Below are positions 55,840 to 63,736 of a DNA stretch of 64,000 bases, in pieces (the stretch's first letter is position 1; each line of letters starts with the position of its first letter). The notes under the pieces are model-generated. The model had not been told where the DNA came from. It did not search any database and worked only from the letters and a program-made list of their open reading frames with translations. Source of the stretch: Candidatus Phyllobacterium onerii (GTDB taxonomy: Bacteria > Pseudomonadota > Alphaproteobacteria > Rhizobiales > Rhizobiaceae); assembly GCF_028331445.1 (NCBI RefSeq), contig NZ_JAQMHX010000001.1, positions 1,054,001 through 1,118,000 on the forward strand. Reading direction: 5' to 3'. A program made the position numbers and the translations under genes.

Positions 55840-56255
55840 TGACGATGACGGAAAAAGTCGAGACACTGGAAAAAGCTGAAACGCCGGTCGTTGAAACCGG
55901 TTCTGCGAAGGCCGAGGTCGAGACCGTGTCGGCTATTCCTGCCGACGAGCTGGCGCGGATGACCGATGATGTCATTGGTGCCTTGAAAACCGTATATGAC
56001 CCGGAAATTCCTGCCGATATCTACGAACTCGGTCTGGTCTACAAGATCGACATCGAAGACGACCGCTCGGTCAAGATCGAAATGACACTGACGGCACCTG
56101 GCTGCCCGGTTGCCGGCGAAATGCCTGGCTGGGTGCAGGATGCTGTTAGCGCGGTCGAGGGCGTGAGCTTTGTCGATGTCACCATGACATTCGATCCACC
56201 GTGGACGCCCGATCGCATGTCGGAAGAGGCGCAGGTCGCCGTCGGCTGGTATTAG
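55839..56255 (+). CDS. sufT: SUF system assembly protein SufT (DUF59/MIP18 family)
   Basis: A 138-residue protein with an acidic, low-complexity start (about 1-35) and a DUF59 domain. TVYDPEIPADIYELGLVYKI and LTAPGCPVAGEMPGW carry the conserved Asp-Pro-Glu and Cys of the MIP18/SufT fold, which helps cluster transfer. The start ATG overlaps the sufS stop (TGATG), and a GTG 3 nt earlier is also open. Its stop codon TAG lies within the left end of element B3. Confidence 0.88.
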   Translation: MTMTEKVETLEKAETPVVETGSAKAEVETVSAIPADELARMTDDVIGALKTVYDPEIPADIYELGLVYKIDIEDDRSVKIEMTLTAPGCPVAGEMPGWVQDAVSAVEGVSFVDVTMTFDPPWTPDRMSEEAQVAVGWY

Positions 56256-56398
56256 GGTGGGTTGATATTCACGCCCTGACGATCTGCAAACGGCATTTTT
56301 CTGCGATCCGGTGCTCACGTACTTCAAGTACGCTCCGCTCCGGTTCTCGAAAACCACCGTTTTCGATTCGTCATGATCGCGAATCTCAACGACCCTAA
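56252..56398. repeat. Palindromic element B3 between convergent sufT and an exported-protein gene
   Basis: A 147-nt element with terminal inverted repeats (TTAGGGTGGGTTGATATTC at the left; the right reads TTAGGGTCGTTGAGATTC on the other strand). The core equals B2: TTTCTGCGATCCGGTGCTC, palindromic centre CGTACTTCAAGTACG, then CTCCGGTTCTCGAAAACCACC. The left end supplies the sufT stop codon. Its long hairpin probably acts as a transcription terminator for both neighbours. Confidence 0.8.
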
Positions 56399-56411
56399 GC
56401 AGGTTTTGGCT

Positions 56412-56984
56412 CTAAGGCGCTTCGCAGCCTTCCGGCACACTCTGTTCGAATGGCTGCTCTGATTTCTGCAGTGTTCCGTCCAAGATGGAGAGCGGCACGT
56501 AGGGAACGCCCTGGATCGCCGGGTTTGCCAATCTTAGACGATAACAGCCGTTGAACACCGTGACGCTACCATCTTTTGCCTCGGATTTAATCGCCATTGG
56601 CTGGCTCCAATAGGCCGAACCGGCCGCGCCTTCGCCGACAGCCTTGCCAAACAGCACGCTGACCGTTGCGGTGGTTTCATACCCCGCCTGAAATTGCGGG
56701 AATGGTTGCGGGGGGCTATCCGAAGCATAATAGCTGTAGGCGCGAGCATATTCTTGCCGGTTGATGGCATTGTAGTACGATTTGATCAGGGCCTCGGGGT
56801 TGCTCCGATCATCAAGATATTCCGGGGGTGTCTGCGTTGCGGTTGCCGCTTGTTCCTTCGGTACCGGCGTTTCCGCAGGTGCAGGTGTAGGGGCTTCAGG
56901 CTGTTTCGCTTCCTGCGCGAGCCCTGGTACGATATGCAGCGATAACACTGCTGCGCTGCAAAGAACGAGATGGCGATAATTCAT
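56412..56984 (-). CDS. Exported protein of unknown function
   Basis: A 190-residue protein with a signal peptide (LVLCSAAVLSLHIVPGLAQ, cut after GLAQ). A proline/alanine-rich linker follows (PEAPTPAPAETPVPKEQ), then a compact domain with ALIKSYYNAINRQEYARAYSYY, reminiscent of NTF2-like or SnoaL-like folds. Three Cys are present, two of them late (NGCYRLRL, EGCEAP), and could form a disulfide in the periplasm. The start at 56984 is preferred to 57035 because of the signal peptide. No function can be given. Confidence 0.75.
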   Translation of the reverse strand: MNYRHLVLCSAAVLSLHIVPGLAQEAKQPEAPTPAPAETPVPKEQAATATQTPPEYLDDRSNPEALIKSYYNAINRQEYARAYSYYASDSPPQPFPQFQAGYETTATVSVLFGKAVGEGAAGSAYWSQPMAIKSEAKDGSVTVFNGCYRLRLANPAIQGVPYVPLSILDGTLQKSEQPFEQSVPEGCEAP

Positions 56985-57112
56985 GCTTTCGGCCCTCTGC
57001 CAGTCATGTTTATCAGTCGAGCACAGTTTGAACACTTGCAGTGACGGTTGTGTAACACTAACTATGTTATTCGAGTGATCGTTCCAGCGATCTCGAACAA
57101 GAGAGATGAGAA

Positions 57113-57487
57113 ATGGGTCGTTTTTCTGTCATGACGTTGACTGACGCCGCCGCACAGCGTGTGAGCGAGATCGTCGCGACGCGCGAAAATGCGCTCGGCA
57201 TTCGCGTCGGCATCAAGAAGGGCGGCTGCGCAGGCATGGAATATATGGTCGATCTCGTTACCGAAGCAAAAGCCGGTGATGATGTCGTCGAAAAAGACGG
57301 CTCGAAGGTTTTCGTCGCGCCGGAAGCTGTGCTCTACCTCTTGGGCACGCAGATGGACTTTGAAGTGACCAAGCTGCGCACGGGCTTTGTCTTCAACAAT
57401 CCCAACCAGACTTCGGCCTGTGGTTGTGGGGAGTCTGTTGAATTAATGCCGGCCAAGCCGGAAACGCTGGCATCAGCCGCTTCCTGA
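57113..57487 (+). CDS. sufA: A-type Fe-S carrier protein SufA
   Basis: Carries Fe-S clusters from the Suf scaffold to target proteins. The 124 residues contain the three A-type cysteines: GIKKGGCAGMEY and the C-terminal SACGCGES. LTDAAAQRVSEIV at the start is usual for the family. It is separated from sufT by B3 and the minus-strand gene, and so needs its own promoter (TTGCAG and TAACTA words near 57035-57060). In rhizobia sufA is the last member of the suf gene set. Confidence 0.93.
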   Translation: MGRFSVMTLTDAAAQRVSEIVATRENALGIRVGIKKGGCAGMEYMVDLVTEAKAGDDVVEKDGSKVFVAPEAVLYLLGTQMDFEVTKLRTGFVFNNPNQTSACGCGESVELMPAKPETLASAAS

Positions 57488-57497
57488 CTTTTTCGTC

Positions 57498-57818
57498 ATG
57501 GACAATGACGCAATTCAGGATTTGTTTTCAGGGCTTGGGCCAGTAACGATCAAACGCATGTTTGGCGGCAAGGGCATCTACTTCGAAGGCACCATCATTG
57601 CGCTCGAAGTCAGTGACGAAATTCTCTTGAAAGCAGATAAGGTCTCAGCGCCCGAATTTGAGGCAGCCAATTGCCGCCAATGGACCTATGAGCGCGAGGG
57701 CAGGAAGCCCGTCGGCATGCCCTATTGGTCTGTCCCGGCAGAGGCTTTCGATGACCCCGACATCATGACGGAATGGGCAAGGCGGGCGTACGAGGCCTCA
57801 TTGCGCGTGGCCAAGTAA
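57498..57818 (+). CDS. TfoX N-terminal domain protein
   Basis: A 106-residue protein matching the TfoX/Sxy N-terminal domain: LFSGLGPVTIKRMFGGKGIYFEG and PYWSVPAEAFDDPDIMTEWA (in parts). Full TfoX proteins regulate competence with CRP in gammaproteobacteria, but stand-alone N-domains in alphaproteobacteria have no known role. It begins 10 nt after sufA and is probably co-transcribed. It converges on the helicase gene. With dprA also in the window one may think of competence, but that is weak. Confidence 0.87.
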   Translation: MDNDAIQDLFSGLGPVTIKRMFGGKGIYFEGTIIALEVSDEILLKADKVSAPEFEAANCRQWTYEREGRKPVGMPYWSVPAEAFDDPDIMTEWARRAYEASLRVAK

Positions 57819-57832
57819 CAGCCTGAAATTTC

Positions 57833-59344
57833 TCAGACTTTGGTGTCAATCAGCATGAAAGCCGGGATTTCATCACCGAAGCCAATCGGTGCCGAACCCA
57901 TATCATCGCGGTCGCGACGGTGATCACGGCGCGGCTCGGCATGCGGGACGCGAGCACGCCGCTGCTCGTTTTCCGCTTTGATCGCGGCCTTTTGCGGCTT
58001 CTCAGCGGTACGAACGATCGGCTGATCATCGACTATCGGCTGCGCATCAAACTCTTTGGCCTTTTCAGCCGCTGCGATGATGTCGATTTCGGACTGCGGG
58101 CGTTCGCGTTCACGGCCCTCATTGCGAGGCCTGCGCTTTGGCGCGCTCTTGTCGCGGCTATTGCGGCCACGGCGCGGTGCGTCGTCCTGTTCGGTCGAGA
58201 CGGGCAGGGTGGACAGATCACCATCATACCAGTTGATATCCTCGCCGATCAGCTTTTCGATCGACGCAAGATATTTGACATCGGCTGGCGTTACGAGTGT
58301 GAAGGCTTTGCCGGAACGGCCGGCACGGCCCGTACGGCCGATGCGATGAACGTAGTCTTCGGAATGGATCGGGACGTCGAAGTTGAACACGTGGCTGACA
58401 TCGGGAATGTCCAGCCCACGCGCGGCGACGTCGGACGCAACGAGGATCTTCAACTTGTTGTCCTTGAAGTTCGCCAGCATTGTCGTGCGTGCGCGCTGAT
58501 CCATATCGCCGTGCAAGGCGCCGGCATCGAATTCGTGCTTCACCAGCGAGCGGAAAAGCTCGGAGACATCTTTCTTGCGATTGCAGAAGATGATCGCGTT
58601 CTTCAGTCCGTCGGCTTCGGCACGGATGAGATCGCGCAGCACCGCGCGCTTTTCCCAATCCTTCTTACCTGACTTGACCAGTTGCTGCTCTACGGTTTTC
58701 GCCGTCGTCGCAGCCTTAGCAACTTCGATGCGGACGGGAGAATGCAGGAATTGTTCCGTCAGTTTCGTGATTTCCGGCGGCATGGTTGCCGAGAAGAACA
58801 GCGTCTGGCGTGTGAAGGGGATCAACTTGCAGATACGTTCGATATCGGGAATGAAGCCCATGTCGAGCATGCGGTCGGCTTCGTCGATGACGAGAATATC
58901 GACGGCGCTCAAAAGCAGCTTGCCGCGTTCGAAATGGTCGAGCAGCCGTCCGGGCGTTGCGATCAACACATCAGCGCCGCGTTCAAGCTTGCGCAACTGG
59001 TCGTCGAAGGAAACGCCGCCGATCAGCAGTGCGACGTTAAGACGATGGTTCTTGCCATACTTGACGAAGTTCTCCTCGACTTGCGCTGCGAGTTCGCGCG
59101 TCGGTTCAAGGATGAGTGTGCGCGGCATGCGTGCCCGCGCGCGGCCTTGTTCAAGCAGCGTCAGCATCGGCAGAACGAAAGAGGCGGTCTTGCCGGTGCC
59201 GGTCTGGGCGATGCCAAGAACGTCCTTGCGCTGCAGCGCATGCGGGATCGCGCCAAGCTGGATCGGTGTTGGTATTGTATATCCTGCTGCTTCTACAGCA
59301 TCGAGCACTTTCGGCGAAAGGCCCAGGTCAGCAAAGGTGGTCAA
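57833..59344 (-). CDS. rhlE: DEAD-box RNA helicase, RhlE type
   Basis: ATP-dependent RNA helicase for ribosome assembly or RNA turnover. The 503 residues contain the Q motif (IPTPIQLGAIP), motif I (AQTGTGKT, 46-53), Ia (PTRELAAQ), II (VIDEADRMLDMGF), III (SATMP), V (VASDVAARGLDIP) and VI (HRIGRTGRAGRSG). After about residue 375 comes a low-complexity basic/acidic tail (RRGRNSRDKSAPKRRPRNEGR, given here in part), likely for RNA binding. The RhlE assignment rests on overall pattern. Confidence 0.9.
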   Translation of the reverse strand: MTTFADLGLSPKVLDAVEAAGYTIPTPIQLGAIPHALQRKDVLGIAQTGTGKTASFVLPMLTLLEQGRARARMPRTLILEPTRELAAQVEENFVKYGKNHRLNVALLIGGVSFDDQLRKLERGADVLIATPGRLLDHFERGKLLLSAVDILVIDEADRMLDMGFIPDIERICKLIPFTRQTLFFSATMPPEITKLTEQFLHSPVRIEVAKAATTAKTVEQQLVKSGKKDWEKRAVLRDLIRAEADGLKNAIIFCNRKKDVSELFRSLVKHEFDAGALHGDMDQRARTTMLANFKDNKLKILVASDVAARGLDIPDVSHVFNFDVPIHSEDYVHRIGRTGRAGRSGKAFTLVTPADVKYLASIEKLIGEDINWYDGDLSTLPVSTEQDDAPRRGRNSRDKSAPKRRPRNEGRERERPQSEIDIIAAAEKAKEFDAQPIVDDQPIVRTAEKPQKAAIKAENEQRRARVPHAEPRRDHRRDRDDMGSAPIGFGDEIPAFMLIDTKV

Positions 59345-59549
59345 TGGAGATTTAACTTTCTATCTGCAGTCGGTGCTGCGCATGCCTGTTGTCGGCTAGG
59401 GCGTCATCTGCATCAAAGCATCAGGCACTCTCGATTTGCACAGCGTTTGCTGACAATGGCGTTACGGCGCATGCCAGCAAAAGTCAACTCTTGGATCAGC
59501 CCAGATTTAAGAGTTCGTTACAATTGTGCATCATTTTATTCTGATGTTG

Positions 59550-60323
59550 TCAATAAAGGAACTGTTCCTTGAGAATTCGTTCGTTCCAGGAATGGTTCTT
59601 GTCAAACAGAATGGTCGCCCTGAGTTGAGATGCTTCTTCAACTGTGACCGATAGAACGGATTTTACTTCCATATGATCGGCGACGGCATTTACCGGCCGT
59701 TTCTCTGGCTCGAGGATATCGAACCGCACTGTCACTTTGTTCGGCAGCAGTGCACCGCGCCAGCGCCGGGGGCGAAAAGCGGAAACCGGGGTGAGGGCAA
59801 GGAGCCGTGCATCAAGCGGCAGGATGGGTCCTTGCGCTGAAAGATTATATGCGGTCGAGCCGGCAGGCGTTGCGACCATGACGCCATCGCAGATCAGTTC
59901 TTCCAGCCGCACCTTGTCATCGACGCTGATCCTGATCTTGGCGGCCTGGTATGACTGACGCAGCAGAGAGACTTCATTCAACGCAAACGCCGTGAACGTA
60001 CCGTCGTCGGCGGACTCCGTTACCATTTTCAATGGCCGGATTGTCTCCGACTGCGCTGCCTCCACCCGTTCCTTCAGCGCGGTGTCGCTGAACTCGTTCA
60101 TCAGGAAGCCGACCGATCCACGGTTCATTCCATAGATCATCTTGCCCTGGTTCATGTAGTGCTGCAGCGTCTGCAGCATGAACCCATCGCCGCCAAGCGC
60201 AACGATGACATCGGCATCCTTGGCTTCGGTCTGCCCATAGATATTAGTGAGATCATGCAATGCTGCGTCTGAATCCGGCGTGCCGGAGGAAAGAAAAGCA
60301 AATGTTTCAATTTTCCGGTTCAT
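59550..60323 (-). CDS. nadK: NAD kinase
   Basis: Makes NADP from NAD. The 257 residues contain the ATP/NAD site [35 protein letters not shown] and [21 protein letters not shown], the three diagnostic blocks of NAD kinases. The start [14 protein letters not shown] (60323) is preferred to an ATG 12 nt upstream. The length is typical of alphaproteobacteria. It lies about 205 nt before the helicase gene on the same strand, and that gap shows no gene. Confidence 0.95.
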   Translation of the reverse strand: MNRKIETFAFLSSGTPDSDAALHDLTNIYGQTEAKDADVIVALGGDGFMLQTLQHYMNQGKMIYGMNRGSVGFLMNEFSDTALKERVEAAQSETIRPLKMVTESADDGTFTAFALNEVSLLRQSYQAAKIRISVDDKVRLEELICDGVMVATPAGSTAYNLSAQGPILPLDARLLALTPVSAFRPRRWRGALLPNKVTVRFDILEPEKRPVNAVADHMEVKSVLSVTVEEASQLRATILFDKNHSWNERILKEQFLY

Positions 60324-60514
60324 GGCTGCCTGCATATCCGAACGACTGGCACGTGCCTAACACGCCGGAAGCGATCTGGCAAAAAAGACCATAAAACATT
60401 CTGGAAAATGGCAGCGCTACGGGAAGACACCGAAGGAATGCTGTTGCAAGTCAATCAGGCGACAAGTGGCTGCCGCCAATGGATTGAATCTCCAATGTGC
60501 TGCGAGCGCGGTGT

Positions 60515-60745
60515 TTAAGCTGCGGCAGCCCGATAAAACCGCTGATAAAGCTCTCGCTCGAGCGTCGTCAGATCACTGCTCACCAGTGTCCGGCCATCGC
60601 TGTGCAGCAAGTACACCGCGCCGCTCTTTTCGATGCAACAAAGTCCATCGGCGTAGACGAAGCCTTCGCCTTCACACAAACCTTCCGCATGGAGATCGTC
60701 ACTGTAGTCACGCGAACCTTGAAACTCCTCGAAGCTCATGGTCAT
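60515..60745 (-). CDS. Small acidic protein of unknown function
   Basis: A 76-residue acidic protein starting MTMSFEEFQGSRDYSDDLH. The centre (GFVYADGLCCIEKSGAVYLLHSDGRTLVSS, in parts) is beta-rich with a Cys pair, and the C-terminus is helical (TLERELYQRFYRAAA). It is coherent enough to be a real gene. ATG 60739 is an alternative start. I recognise no family. It lies about 190 nt upstream of nadK on the same strand. Confidence 0.6.
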   Translation of the reverse strand: MTMSFEEFQGSRDYSDDLHAEGLCEGEGFVYADGLCCIEKSGAVYLLHSDGRTLVSSDLTTLERELYQRFYRAAAA

Positions 60746-61377
60746 CTCTTCAATCCTTCCAGCCGCAGTTGCCGCGTCATTTCAGGATTTGACCTGATTC
60801 GGCCCTCTGAAATCAACCCATAGTGGGTAGGTGAGCCTGATAACCACTATATTTTTGCAAGCGTCGGACTTTTTGTGCGCGCGGAGTACCACTTTCATCC
60901 AAACGACTTATGACAACCGTCCGGCAAGTTGTACCATTAGGATTGATGCAACTTGAGATAGGGAGTTCCTTTGTCACACATACGTTCTCAATGCAGCGTT
61001 GTATTATTCCCTCGGTCGATCGGGAGGACTCCCAAGTCCTGCCGATGATCGGCCTGTACTGGGAGGAGATAGAGATCTACGAACGCACAGCATCCCCCCG
61101 CCATGCGTTTGTCTCTCTCCTCCCTTTTTTCTCCATGAAAGCCATGCAAGGAAGCGAAATACGCCTTTCGGTGGATAGCAATATAGCTACACATACCGCA
61201 ACCCGCAGCGGGTGTATTCTCGCCGCACTGACCGACTTTAGACCTTGATTGCACCCCGATTTAACGGTCAGCCTAGCTGGGAGGAGAAGAGACGCAAACG
61301 TTACGTCTTTTTCCTCCCCATTTTTGCAGAAGCCCCATATGGCGGCCTCGCGGATTTTTTCCTCAGCGTGCGCCTGC
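60746..61377. other. Gene-poor region
   Basis: About 630 nt in which neither strand gives a frame with convincing protein character. Frames at 60910-61248 and on the opposite strand are short and lack ribosome sites. Two purine/pyrimidine runs (GGGAGGAGA near 61060 and CTCTCCTCCCTTTTTTCTCC near 61115) could pair. The composition differs from the flanks, so it may be a decayed gene or old insertion. Confidence 0.35.
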
Positions 61378-61773
61378 CTAGTGGTTTCTGCCCACGTTCA
61401 GAAAGATTGTCGCGATGTTCGCCAAATGGCCGTCGCCGCCTTCCCGGTACGCCTGACCGCCCGCTGCCGCTATCGCATCGAACAAACGGTTTCCTTCTTG
61501 CGCAGCTTTGGAGATTTCGTCGAAGAGCTGTTCGCTACTCTTTCCGTCGGTATATTTGTTGTTCACGTAAGCAACCAGCAGCCGTCTCCGCCGCTCGATG
61601 TCATCGGTCATCGCGCCGTAAAAACCCCAAACAAACCACGTTTCTCCAGTTTGCATATCGGCATCGCTGATTTGATTGCGCTGCCAGTCAGGAAGCTTGG
61701 CTCGTTGTGCATCGGCTGTTCTGCTTGCCAACTCGTAGGCTTCACTGTCAGTTTTGTTGCTTCCGGATGTCAT
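61378..61773 (-). CDS. Small soluble protein of unknown function
   Basis: A 131-residue hydrophilic, helical protein starting MTSGSNKTDSEAYELASRTA. ETWFVWGFYGAMTDDIERRRRL is the most distinctive stretch (in parts). There is no signal peptide, cysteine motif or membrane segment. The start at 61773 has GGAGGTTGCC upstream on its strand, so a longer open frame to 61905 is not needed. I recognise no family. Confidence 0.65.
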   Translation of the reverse strand: MTSGSNKTDSEAYELASRTADAQRAKLPDWQRNQISDADMQTGETWFVWGFYGAMTDDIERRRRLLVAYVNNKYTDGKSSEQLFDEISKAAQEGNRLFDAIAAAGGQAYREGGDGHLANIATIFLNVGRNH

Positions 61774-62003
61774 GGCAACCTCCAATAAGCCAATCGGCTG
61801 GTCCGATACATCATAGCAACATGCACAGGTTGACGACAACCTTACCGCATGATGACGCCACGATTGACTGAGCCGAGGAAGCAGCACAGCAGAACGCCCG
61901 GCCATACACCCACCTCACTCCGCCAAATGCTTGTTTGCCGGCGTGCGCACAAATTTTCTCCTTCGAAACTCCCATTTATCCGATATGTATTTCTCACGTA
62001 TTT

Positions 62004-62052
62004 AAATTGTGTAATCAAAAAATACAATTTTGTTGACTTTGGTCCGGCACCA
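62004..62052 (+). promoter_or_regulatory. Promoter and candidate GntR operators of the catabolic cassette
   Basis: AAATTGT (62004-62010) and ACAATTT (62024-62030) form a dyad with centres 20 nt apart. TTGACT follows (62033-62038), with a GAATTT hexamer about 17 nt on. TGGT-CCGGC-ACCA at 62040-62052 lies between them and resembles the TGGT/ACCA operators of FadR-subfamily GntR proteins. The GntR gene starts at 62118, so autoregulation is likely. The region is AT-rich compared with its flanks. Confidence 0.5.
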
Positions 62053-62117
62053 TGCGAATTTTGCGGCATCGAACTGGTCAAATGGCATGATCGACGGAAA
62101 TTCAGCGGGAGGTTTTG

Positions 62118-62828
62118 ATGAAGCGCGGCAAGAACAGCCTTTACGACGATCTCAAGCGGCAGATTCTAACGATGGAACTGGATCCTGATGAGGATCTGGA
62201 CGAGGTGAGTCTGAGCGAGCGCTATGGGCTTTCCCGAACGCCTGTCCGCGAGATTTTCCGTCGCCTACAGGGCGAGGGTTACGTCGATATCCGCGAGAAC
62301 CGCGGCGCACGCGTCATTCCGATGAACCATCAGACGCTTCGCCACTTCTTCCTTGTTGCTCCGATGGTTTACGCTGCCATCGGCCGACTGGCTGTCCAGA
62401 ACTTCAAGCCCCGCCAGTTGTCGGATCTTAAGGATACGCAGGAGCGCTTCCGCAGCGCCAGTGTCAGCGGCGACGCCTTCGCCATGGTGCTGGAGAACAA
62501 CCGCTTTCACGAGATCATCGGTGAGATGTCCTACAACGCCTATCTGCAGCCGAGCCTTGGCCGGTTGTTGATCGACCATGCCCGTATCGGTCACACGTTT
62601 TTCCGGCCGCGGAACGATGACATGCGCAAGCGACTGCAACTCGCCGTGGAACACCACGATGGCTTCATCGCTGCAATCAACGCGCACGACGAGGACACAG
62701 TCGTCGATCTTGTATTCGAGCATTGGGAATTGTCGCGCGAAAACATGGAGATGTTCATCGCGCCGGAGGGAATGAGGGCGGATGCGCTCGTTGAAAAACC
62801 CGCCACATCCATGGAGAAGGTGCCGTGA
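62118..62828 (+). CDS. GntR-family regulator, FadR/FCD subfamily
   Basis: A 236-residue regulator. The N-terminal winged helix (about 5-66) reads LYDDLKRQILTMEL and LSERYGLSRTPVREIFRRLQGEG (in parts). A helical FCD effector domain follows, with ENNRFHEIIGEMS and AVEHHDGFIAAINAHDEDTV giving possible metal ligands. The ATG at 62118 has GGGAGG 6 nt away. Its stop overlaps the GTG start of the lyase gene, so it is the first gene of an operon that it probably controls. Confidence 0.9.
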   Translation: MKRGKNSLYDDLKRQILTMELDPDEDLDEVSLSERYGLSRTPVREIFRRLQGEGYVDIRENRGARVIPMNHQTLRHFFLVAPMVYAAIGRLAVQNFKPRQLSDLKDTQERFRSASVSGDAFAMVLENNRFHEIIGEMSYNAYLQPSLGRLLIDHARIGHTFFRPRNDDMRKRLQLAVEHHDGFIAAINAHDEDTVVDLVFEHWELSRENMEMFIAPEGMRADALVEKPATSMEKVP

Positions 62829-63736
62829 CTTTCGAAGGTATCTATACGCCGGCGATCACGCCGCTCGGCCAAGATGGCCAGATCAACCGTGGCGCCTTTG
62901 CGGCAGTGCTCGAATCGCTCATCGAAGCAGGAGTGCACGGCATAATCGTAGGTGGATCGACGGGTGAATACTATTCTCAAAGCGCCCAAGAGCGTTTCGA
63001 TCTTGCGGCCTACGCCAAGGATGTGATCGGTACGAGGCTGCCACTAATCATCGGGACGGGCGCAACCAGAACAGAAGATTCGGTCGAATACGCCAAAGCA
63101 GCAAAGGAAATTGGCGCAGACGCGGTTCTCGTTTCTTCCCCGCCATATGCCTTGCCGACCGAGCGCGAGAACGCGGTCCATGCACTCACTGTCGACCGAG
63201 CGGCCAATCTGCCAATCATGCTTTACAACTATCCTGCCCGTATGGGGGTCGTGATGGGGGATGAGTACTTCTCCCGGGTCGGCAAATCCAGGAACGTCGT
63301 GGCCATCAAGGAGAGTTCCGGCGACACGGCCAATCTCCATCTGCTTGCCCGCAAGTTTCCCCATATTGCGCTTTCCTGCGGTTGGGATGACCAAGCTTTG
63401 GAATTCTTCGCATGGGGTGCCAAAAGCTGGGTTTGCGCCGGCTCGAACTTTCTCCCGCGTGAACATGTCGCCCTCTACGAAGCCTGCGTGCTCGAAAAGA
63501 ATTTCGACAAGGGCCGCGCCATTATGACGGCCATGCTGCCTCTGATGGATTTTCTTGAGTGCGGCAAGTTCGTTCAGTCGATCAAATATGGATGCGAATT
63601 GATCGGGCTCGAAACCGGAAGCGTTCGTGCGCCGCTGCGCCCACTCAATTCCGAGCAAAAGCGAGCCCTCCAGACTGTCGTCGCCAACCTAAAGCGCACG
63701 GTCGCCCATATCACGTCGGGAGCCAACCATGCATGA
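62825..63736 (+). CDS. DapA/NAL-family lyase or dehydratase
   Basis: A TIM-barrel class I aldolase-type enzyme of 303 residues. The Schiff-base Lys162 is in VVAIKESSGD, the catalytic Tyr136 in MLYNYPARMG, and the substrate loop is GGSTGEYYSQ (in place of GTTGE). Such enzymes include 4-hydroxy-tetrahydrodipicolinate synthase, but the GntR and aldehyde dehydrogenase neighbours point to catabolism, for example of a keto-deoxy sugar acid or hydroxyproline product. Start is GTG 62825, coupled with the regulator. Confidence 0.88.
   Translation: MTFEGIYTPAITPLGQDGQINRGAFAAVLESLIEAGVHGIIVGGSTGEYYSQSAQERFDLAAYAKDVIGTRLPLIIGTGATRTEDSVEYAKAAKEIGADAVLVSSPPYALPTERENAVHALTVDRAANLPIMLYNYPARMGVVMGDEYFSRVGKSRNVVAIKESSGDTANLHLLARKFPHIALSCGWDDQALEFFAWGAKSWVCAGSNFLPREHVALYEACVLEKNFDKGRAIMTAMLPLMDFLECGKFVQSIKYGCELIGLETGSVRAPLRPLNSEQKRALQTVVANLKRTVAHITSGANHA

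Noticed and set aside
60910-61254. Open frames of about 90-110 codons on both strands
   Set aside because: They overlap each other, lack ribosome sites and show no coherent protein pattern.
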